Source: Phyto melanocephala
Lineage: Eukaryota > Arthropoda > Insecta > Diptera > Rhinophoridae
Assembly: GCA_941918925.1 (NCBI GenBank)
Contig: OW799233.1
Span: 180,327,235 to 180,391,234, forward strand
Length of the DNA: 64,000 nucleotides
Direction of reading: 5' to 3'
Below are positions 57,201-64,000 of this stretch, piece after piece. Position numbers and translations under genes: made by a program. The notes under the pieces are model-generated. The model did not search any database. It was given only the letters and a program-made list of their open reading frames with translations, and had not been told where the DNA came from. The stretch's first letter is position 1; each line of letters starts with the position of its first letter.

Positions 57201-57740
57201 ACACCAATCTCCAATGAATTGAAAAGTTGTTCAATAGTATAAAAGATCATTAAATCCACCTTAACGCTTTAATTACCTGCTTAGTAGAGAAACTTTTACA
57301 AATTTATAGCAACTGAAATTGTTTGTAATCGACTGTGTGAAAATATTATTACTTACTCTATACAAGGGTATTCTGGAAATTGTTTCGATGTAGCGAATAA
57401 AAAAATTCCCAGATGTGTGTAATAAATCAAATAAACGTGTTGATCATATTTCTGTATTTTATAACTTTTTTGTTTCAAATTAATATTAAAGTTAAAATAA
57501 TTACTACAAATCACAGGAATTTTCCCACCTGTACACTTTAATAAATCTTACACTTTATACTATTTGACCATAAATTGTTGGCATCACGTAAAATTCAATA
57601 AAATGTAAGAGAGACGTGAATAAAAAAAATCATGGTTGGATGGCTGGTTACCGCTATAGTTAAACATTTTATAAACAATATATGTATGTTTGTGTGTACA
57701 TATGTACGTATTTTGTAGTTTGTTTACAAATCATCAAGTA
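54251..57740. other. No recognisable gene
   Basis: Less repetitive AT-rich sequence. Open frames at 55,229-55,591 and 55,616-55,900 are alanine/valine- or cysteine-rich but show no start context, splice pattern or domain that I trust. Confidence 0.35.
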
Positions 57741-57744
57741 AAAA

Positions 57745-60040
57745 CAAGTAAAAGCACTATATTCGGCTGTGCCGAATTTTTGATACCCACCACCAATTTT
57801 GTTTAGTACAGTAATCGCTATGAAATGATTTCTCTATACAAAATATTTATTACTTTCTTTGTGCAACTTCGATTTGCTATTAATTTATTTCCTTAAATTA
57901 GTCTTACGATGAAACATTAGGAATTTTTACATTAGAAATTATACTACTGACTCTTTTTTTCAACAATGTTGTATTTTTACGGAATCTGAAGAGTATAATT
58001 TGGTACCTAGAGGTGGTTTAAAAGAAATATTAACTTTGTGTGGGCATGGCACCTCCTAATTTTAAAATAATATAATTAATGTTTGAACTCAACTTAGATG
58101 ATCCATTTTAAAGTTCTTTATTCCAAAAATTTTGAATTTAAAGTAAAGCGTAATATGGAAGATGGGTGTTTAAGTGCACTTCTCACTTTTATTTTCTTGT
58201 ATTATAAAATCAACCAGAAAGATATATAAGCGAAATCTTATCATCATACTTCTAATTTTTTCGGTTTTATGAAATTTTGAATTTCATTGCTAGTAGAATA
58301 TATGATAAGTGGGCATTCAATAGGCGTGTCAAAGTAATATCTGATAATAAACTTAACTGAGATATTTTAATATAGAGTATTTTAATATTCCAAAATCGTT
58401 GTTCGTAAAAAAATTATATGAATTTAAGATAAATCGTTATCTGTTGATGGGCATGCCACCTTCTTTTTGTGTGGTATATTCGAAATATACCTCTAGTTCT
58501 GTAGGTTTTATGAGATTTTGAATTTCTTTGATAGTTGAATATGTGATACGTGAGCGTTAAAGTAGGCGTATAGAAGTAGTTCCTGCTAATTAATTCAACT
58601 TCGATTTTTTTAATATCGTCCTTTATAGCATGTTCACACGGACAGTAAATATCGAGGTTCGTTCTCTCATTCAAGGTTTATGACCGAATCTTGATTAAAT
58701 CTACAAGATTCGCCATACAAAATTTTGAGAGCGAATCTACCTGGTTCATTTTGAATCTTGTTGCGAATCTCGAATAATTTACTATCATCTCTAATTTTGA
58801 TAACAAAAATCGCTAATATATCTGTACTGGCTATCAAAAACAAAAATAAACAAAGGAAAACAGAAAAAATATTGTGTGCAAAAAATCATTGTGGAAATAA
58901 AAAATATATGTTTAAACATTATGAATTAAAATGGAAAAAAGAGAAATAGTGAAACGTTTTTTAAAGTGTAGAAGAATGACTTCAATAAACCTCAGAAAAA
59001 ACAAAAGCCGCGTTAAATAATTGAAAAAAAAAAAAAATAAAAATGTCAAAATGAAACAAGAACTATCGTCTGAACGGCAGGGTTCGCATTCGAGATTCAG
59101 AGAGCGAACCACGAGATTCATATTGCCGTGAGAACATGGCATTATTCTGCCAAAAACTTTGTCCATAGAGAAATTAAATGAATTTAAAGTAAAGCGTTAT
59201 ATGGAAGATAGGCGTTAAATTGGTCGTGTTACCTTTATTTTCTGGCATAACAATGACATTGCCTAGAAATCAAACCTCTAATTGTGTCGGTTTTATGAGC
59301 TTTTAAATTTCATTAACAGTAGATTATGAAAAAAGTGGGCGTTATAGTAGGCGTTTCGAAATACTAAGATATTTCAATGTTAAGTCTTTTGCTCTTCCAA
59401 TGTCTTTATTTATAAATAAATTATATGAATTTAGGAAAAAGTGTTGTATGGGAGGTGGGCGTTAAAGTGGACATACCACCATAATTTTCTGTTATTACAA
59501 ATCTTTTGACCAAAAAGCAATTTTTGCAAAATTTCATAATCGTACATTGAATTTTGTTAGTTTTATTACGTTTAAAATTTTAAATAGACCAAAAAAGTCT
59601 CTGTTCGTTATAAACTTTCGAATATTTTCATCTATAAATTCTTCCGTAATGTATAAATTTAAGCAATTTTCAGGCAAATATCTTTTTTTACTCACAAAAT
59701 ATACTTGCAAAATTTTATCGCTTTGCGTTGTTGCGTTTAGGCGCATTTTTAATGATCTTCTCTGGCAGTACAAGCTATAACTCTCTTCTTTAAACACCGA
59801 CTTAGCCCATTTTTAATGATGTATTAAAAGCATTCTGGCAAAATTCTAATCCCCTAACTTTTTATGTTCGAGTTCTATTGTGCATTTATAACACAGACGA
59901 ACATAGCTAGATATTTCTAAAATGATACCTGGACTCTGAAAATATATAGATTATGGGTACTTAAATGAATAATTGTATGTGTTACAAACGGAATGCCAAA
60001 ATGAATATACCCCCACACAATTTTTTTGGTGGTGGGTATG
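57745..60040. repeat. 2.3-kb dispersed repeat of the 'TATATTCGGCTGT' family
   Basis: It begins CAAGTAAAAGCACTATATTC GGCTGTGCCGAAT with GATACCCACCACC and ends TTTTTTTGGTGGTGGGTATG. The interior consists of diverged tandem modules containing CGGTTTTATGA, TTTCATT and AAGTGGGCGTTATAGTAGGCG. A MITE is inserted at 58,628. No long open frame. A shorter relative is at 43,735-44,290. Confidence 0.65.
58628..59140. mobile_element. MITE of 513 bp nested in the dispersed repeat
   Basis: The left GCATGTTCACACGGACAGTA with GAGGTTCGTTCTCTCA pairs with the inverted right end (TGAGAACATGGC preceded by GAGAGCGAACCACGAGATTC). The inverted repeats are about 40 bp and imperfect. No gene. Confidence 0.65.
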
Positions 60041-60230
60041 AAATGATACAGCAACATCATCAACATCTGCTTTAATGGATGTTTCTGACAGTTAGTGAAT
60101 AAATAAATAAATAAAAGTACAAGTAAATAAATGTTAAAGCATAATTACAGCAGTTTATAAACTAAAAACTAAATAATAAACTTAAAAAAAGAAAAATCAT
60201 TATTATTATTTAGTACCAGTGTAACCAGTG

Positions 60231-61684
60231 CCCATGTTCTGTAACTCTCGCTTCGAGAAAATTTTCACTTGAAACATGTAAATTGGTACAGAAATACAAC
60301 AAATCGAAACAAACAGCTGTTTTTTCTCACTGTACTGTTTCTGTAACTATTCATGCGAGAAATACCTGTCACGTAAGAAAAATACTCGTAAGCCATAGAA
60401 AAAGTGTTTCTGTAAAGTTTTCAGGCGAGAACTTCTCACTTTGAACTGTCAAAATAAGTCACAAACAAAAAGACCGCGAGATTGCAAAAACTTTGAGCCA
60501 AAAAATATAAAAAGTCAAAAATCAGTGACAAAATCATGGAAAATGTAAAGTTTAAATGTTTTTTTTTTATTATTAATGCATACATATGTATGTATTAATA
60601 TTATAAATTTGTTATCGTTAAGAAAAATATGCGGGTTTCAAAGCAACAAAAAGGAAAATTAGATATCGAGTTTAAACTATCGAACCTTCTATAAAATATT
60701 TTGTAATTGAAATAATGTTTTTTTTTTGTGCTTTAAACTTTTATGTATGTAAAAGAAAGAAATTAGGAAATGAAAAATTAATTACTTTAAATTTGAGGTT
60801 ATAAATTTTCTTACTACGGGGAATAATTTATGGTAACTATCTTTGTTTAATTTACAAAAGTTTTTATATTTCTAAAAAAGATAGATTTTATTTTATATTG
60901 ATTATATTTTTACAATCATCAAAGTCATTTAAAGTTTAAAAAAACTAACTAACTAAATAAAATTGCTAAATTCTTTTCATTTATTTTTTTTTTATTTCTA
61001 TTTCGAAATAATTTTTATAATTTTTTTAATCCTTTTTTATTTAGACCTTAAATATTTACAAAAAGTGTTTATTGTTTAACCAAATTGTTTAATTTGTATG
61101 TCGTGTGTCCTAAACAAAAATCCTAAATACACCACCATCATCATTATGTTTATCATCAAAAGGAAACAATGTTACCAATGTCTTGGAAAGTGAAGGCAAA
61201 TTTGTATTCCTTACACCTTTTCTCATAAAAGGTGCCTTCAAGCAGAACCATTGCTGATGATCTGCTTAAGCGATATAGTTCCTTAAATCAATTCTCCGGC
61301 ATTTCAAAAGAGTCTGTTGAATCGCACAACCTTTTGCGATGAATCCGCAACATATTCCTTTCATCATCCCCAACCGCTCTAACTAAAGCTGCATTGTACA
61401 TTTTATTTCTTTCTTCTGCACTTATTTTTTTTAAACACTTTTATTTTCTAAATTTTATATGTATTATTATTTCCGCACTTCTAAAGTTTATTTTTTTTTT
61501 CTTCTTCTTCTTCTTATAATTAAGTATAATTTTTGATAGCTCTAACGTAACAACGTAATCATAAATGGTATTTTTCGCCATCAGTTACAGATACACTTTT
61601 TTCTCACACATCGAGAAACGGTGGGATATTTTGTTTCATGACTTTTCGATGCGAGAAGTTCTCACTAAAGTTACAGAACATGGG
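60231..61684. mobile_element. 1.45-kb non-coding DNA element with CCCATGTTCTGTAACT ends
   Basis: The 16-bp terminal sequence CCCATGTTCTGTAACT is matched exactly by AGTTACAGAACATGGG at 61,669-61,684. Inner parts repeat CGAGAAC/GTTCTCGC motifs near both ends (60,250-60,440 and 61,600-61,665). The middle is AT-rich without a transposase. No clear target duplication was seen. Confidence 0.65.
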
Positions 61685-61982
61685 TACAGATCTAAGAGCA
61701 ATTGGAAATCTTCTCAGTCACTAATTAAATGGAGTTTACATAGTTTCGAAATTTAAAAAAAAATGTTTGCATTATTTTTTTAAAATTAAAATAAAAAGTT
61801 TTTAAAGGATAAAACATTACAACGTATTTTATTTTTTTATTACTTGTGCTCATGTGCATAGCTAGACCATTCTGCGTGGTGAAATGGCCCCGAAAATTGT
61901 TTTTGTAATATATATTGAAAAAATTACTATTTACATTTAAATATATTGTCTAAATTTCTTCATCTTTTTTATTTGATAATAT

Positions 61983-62096
61983 TTGATTTTTATTTAAGCT
62001 TGAGATCAATATTGTTTGGTAGCGAAATATTGGTTAATACTAAATAATTTTTTATAAAAAAACAAGAAAGTTGATCTTAAGCTTAAATAAAAATCA
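61983..62096. mobile_element. Palindromic MITE, copy 2
   Basis: Same family as 46,337-46,453: TTGATTTTTATTTAAGCTTG at one end and CTTAAGCTTAAATAAAAATC AA at the other. The arms have diverged slightly more than in copy 1. Confidence 0.75.
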
Positions 62097-62204
62097 ATTA
62101 TTATTTTTATTTAATTTACATACAAAATTAACTTAGTTTAGGATTTCGCCCTCCCCAAAAAAATTTATATGCTTTTGCCACTCTCAGAAAAAATTTAAAG
62201 TTAC

Positions 62205-62292
62205 ACCGTAATTCGATTCGAAAATATAACTTTTCGAAATTGTATGCTTAACACATTGTAATTCGAAAATTCGAATCGAATTACGGAGTAAT
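62205..62292. repeat. Short palindromic repeat with CCGTAATTCGATTCGAAAA ends
   Basis: ACCGTAATTCGATTCGAAAA and the inverted TTCGAATCGAATTACGGAG enclose about 50 bp. It is probably a tiny MITE. Confidence 0.55.
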
Positions 62293-62429
62293 CCCCCTTG
62301 TGTCCTATATTTCCCCTTAAATATTTTAATTAAATGAAGCAAAAGTTTTTAAATATTTTATTTTTTTCTTACATGCTGCTACATATAAGCGACAAAGCCA
62401 TAAGTTGATGTTTCATTTTGTATTTTCCA

Positions 62430-63385
62430 AAAACTACAATTGCAGTTCCTTAAAACATATGTAAAAATAAAACACATAATTCAGAAAAAATCATGAAATC
62501 ATTATTTGAATCGATAGTACGGTCCATATAATTAAATGTTTGAAGATTATTTCATGCAAATGTTGACCGTGACTGCACCTCAAATGGTCCATCCGCTTAG
62601 TCCAATTTTGGCATAATCTTTCCAAGATTTCGGCCGGTATCTCATGAATAAATGCTTCAATGTTGCTTTCCGATACGTCAATTGAAGCGGGCATGTGTGT
62701 ATAGACATAAGCTTTAACGTAGCCCCAGAAAAAATAGTCTAAAGGCGTTAATTCGCACGATCTAGGCGGACAATTGACCGGTCCTGAACGCGAAAAAAAA
62801 TGTTCACCAAACTCGCCTCTCAATAAGTCCATTGTTAAGCGTGCTGTGTGGCATGTGGCACCGTCTTGTTGAAACCACGTGTCATGCAAGTCAAGTTCTT
62901 GCATTTTGAGCAAAAAAAAGTTGGATATCATCTCACTGTAGCGCTCACCATTCACAGTTACGTTACGATTCGCATCATCTTTGAAGAAGTACGGTCCAAT
63001 GATGCCACCAGCCCATAAATCGCCCCATACTGTGACTTTTTTTTGGATGCATTGGTAGCTCTTGCAATGCTTCTGTCTGATTTTCACTCCAAAATCGACA
63101 ATTCTGCTTATCAACGTACCCATTGAGCCAAAAATAAGCTTCGTCGCTGAACACAATTTTTCGATAAGAAGCGCGCGATGAACTTTCTTAACAGAGCACG
63201 CAGTTTGATAATAAAATTCAATAATTGCAAGCGTTGTTCGTGTGTAAGACGATTCATGGTTAAGTTATAGACCAAACTGAAAATGTTTGACAGCGAAACA
63301 AAACACGAAACGTGTGTCAGGTGTTTAAACCAGTTTTGCCAAAAAGGTAATAGCTAAAAAATCACCCTCTATTTTGAATCGTTAC
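62430..63385 (-). pseudogene. Mariner-type (DD41D-like) transposase, nearly readable
   Basis: The end AGCTAAAAAATCACCCT (63,353-63,369) is mariner-like, and the start codon region (MNRLTHEQRLQLLNF) is at about 63,257. The N-terminal DNA-binding part is largely deleted, and the frame then shifts into the first catalytic block (FSDEAYFWLNGY). A T8 run at 63,037-63,044 shifts the frame again. Downstream the frame 62,491-63,080 is clean: TVWGDLWAGGIIG, WFQQDGATCHTA with the second Asp, and PPRSCELTPLDYFFWGYVK with the third. I count 41 residues between the last two Asp residues. It ends near LRCSHGQHLHEIIF. This is the youngest mariner in the window, but not active. Confidence 0.8.
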
Positions 63386-64000
63386 ATATAAGACTTGTTA
63401 TAATAAACTCTTCGGAGTGCAAGGTGTACTACAGACCTATACTATTATAAATATACAGCAACCAGAAATCATGAATACCTTTGTTTTTTCTTCAAAAACT
63501 TTAATACAAATATCTCTTTGGTTTTGGATTTAATATACACATTTTAAAATAAATACTCTGGTAACCCTAGTTTATATGTTTAGTTTTTATTTCGCCCTCA
63601 TTTTATGTAGAAGTGTATAAGACTATTCTCACCACCATCTTGTTTTTTTTATTTCCTCTGTATAAACTAACTGAATGATCACTGGTGTGTGCGTAAGTGT
63701 GTGTATGTGTATATAGGGTTAAAAGAAACATTAATCATTTGTTATTGTCGTCCATTCGACAGCTATCATTAACGTCAGATAACGTCATTATTATAAATTT
63801 AATTGAAAAATTACATACATATCGCATACATACAAACAATACAAATCTCCAATTTCAATTGCAGTAACAGCAACCTACTACGAGTACACCAAATAGAAAT
63901 CAAATGAAACACACTCGTCCACAAAACAAATAAACTAAGACAAAACAAATTCAGAGGTAAAGAAAAATGAACTCTCTAAGAGGTGCATAAAATATACAAT
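63386..64000. other. No recognisable gene
   Basis: AT-rich sequence with short GTGTGT and CATACATA repeats and no supported open frame. Confidence 0.35.

Overview
The window looks like AT-rich genomic DNA of a dipteran insect, probably a calyptrate fly. Reasons: short GT-AG introns of about 60-95 bp, abundant CATACATA-type microsatellites, P-superfamily, hAT, pogo and mariner relics, and fly-type dispersed repeats (the 'ATATTCGGCCGTGCCGAAT' family, 'GGGCGGGGCCACGCCC' units). I found no rRNA, tRNA, CRISPR or bacterial features. Most of the window is layered transposon debris. The two exceptions are one young, largely intact virus-like element and the single host gene it interrupts.

Centre, 25,215-41,538: a 16.3-kb Polinton/Maverick (adintovirus-like) element. 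It has a perfect 6-bp target duplication (GGAATC) and AGTAGTATAAATG termini. On the + strand it carries a packaging ATPase, a conserved protein of unknown function, a small fibre-like protein, a retrovirus-type integrase with chromodomain, a penton-like minor capsid protein, a 47-residue protein and the hexon-like major capsid gene. On the - strand it carries a phospholipase-A2-domain protein, the N-terminal stub of an adenain-like protease, and a complete protein-primed DNA polymerase B with one 93-bp intron. Its inverted repeats are about 3.9-4.0 kb and include the first half of polB. The left arm is evidently a copy of the right arm that overwrote the left end and cut off the protease. The major capsid gene has two in-frame nonsense codons. 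Polymerase and integrase are intact, so this copy looks able to replicate and integrate but not to build virions by itself.

The Polinton sits inside a protein-coding exon of an uncharacterised cysteine-rich host gene on the - strand. The 5' part is at 41,539-41,842 and the 3' part at 24,318-25,208. The two parts meet exactly in frame at the target duplication.

Left flank, 1-24,300: a 118-bp satellite with a 472-bp higher-order unit (about 660-2,340); a foldback element with a nested TA-flanked MITE (3.26-4.63 kb); a P-superfamily element with long inverted repeats and a decayed THAP transposase (4,645-12,209), into whose right arm a 2,678-bp CCCAGTTGGC-ended element with an intron-containing gene has jumped; a hAT transposase relic split by a pogo-like element and a Helitron-like element (13.4-16.1 kb); a mariner relic; and several MITEs.

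Right flank, 41,850-64,000: more nested repeats, a 1.7-kb foldback element (45.05-46.79 kb), three mariner relics (one with an internally deleted element inside it), a 2.3-kb dispersed repeat (57.7-60.0 kb) and MITEs. Some stretches without any recognisable gene remain (12.2-13.0, 16.6-17.6, 20.7-23.3, 50.5-53.4, 54.3-57.7 and 63.4-64.0 kb).
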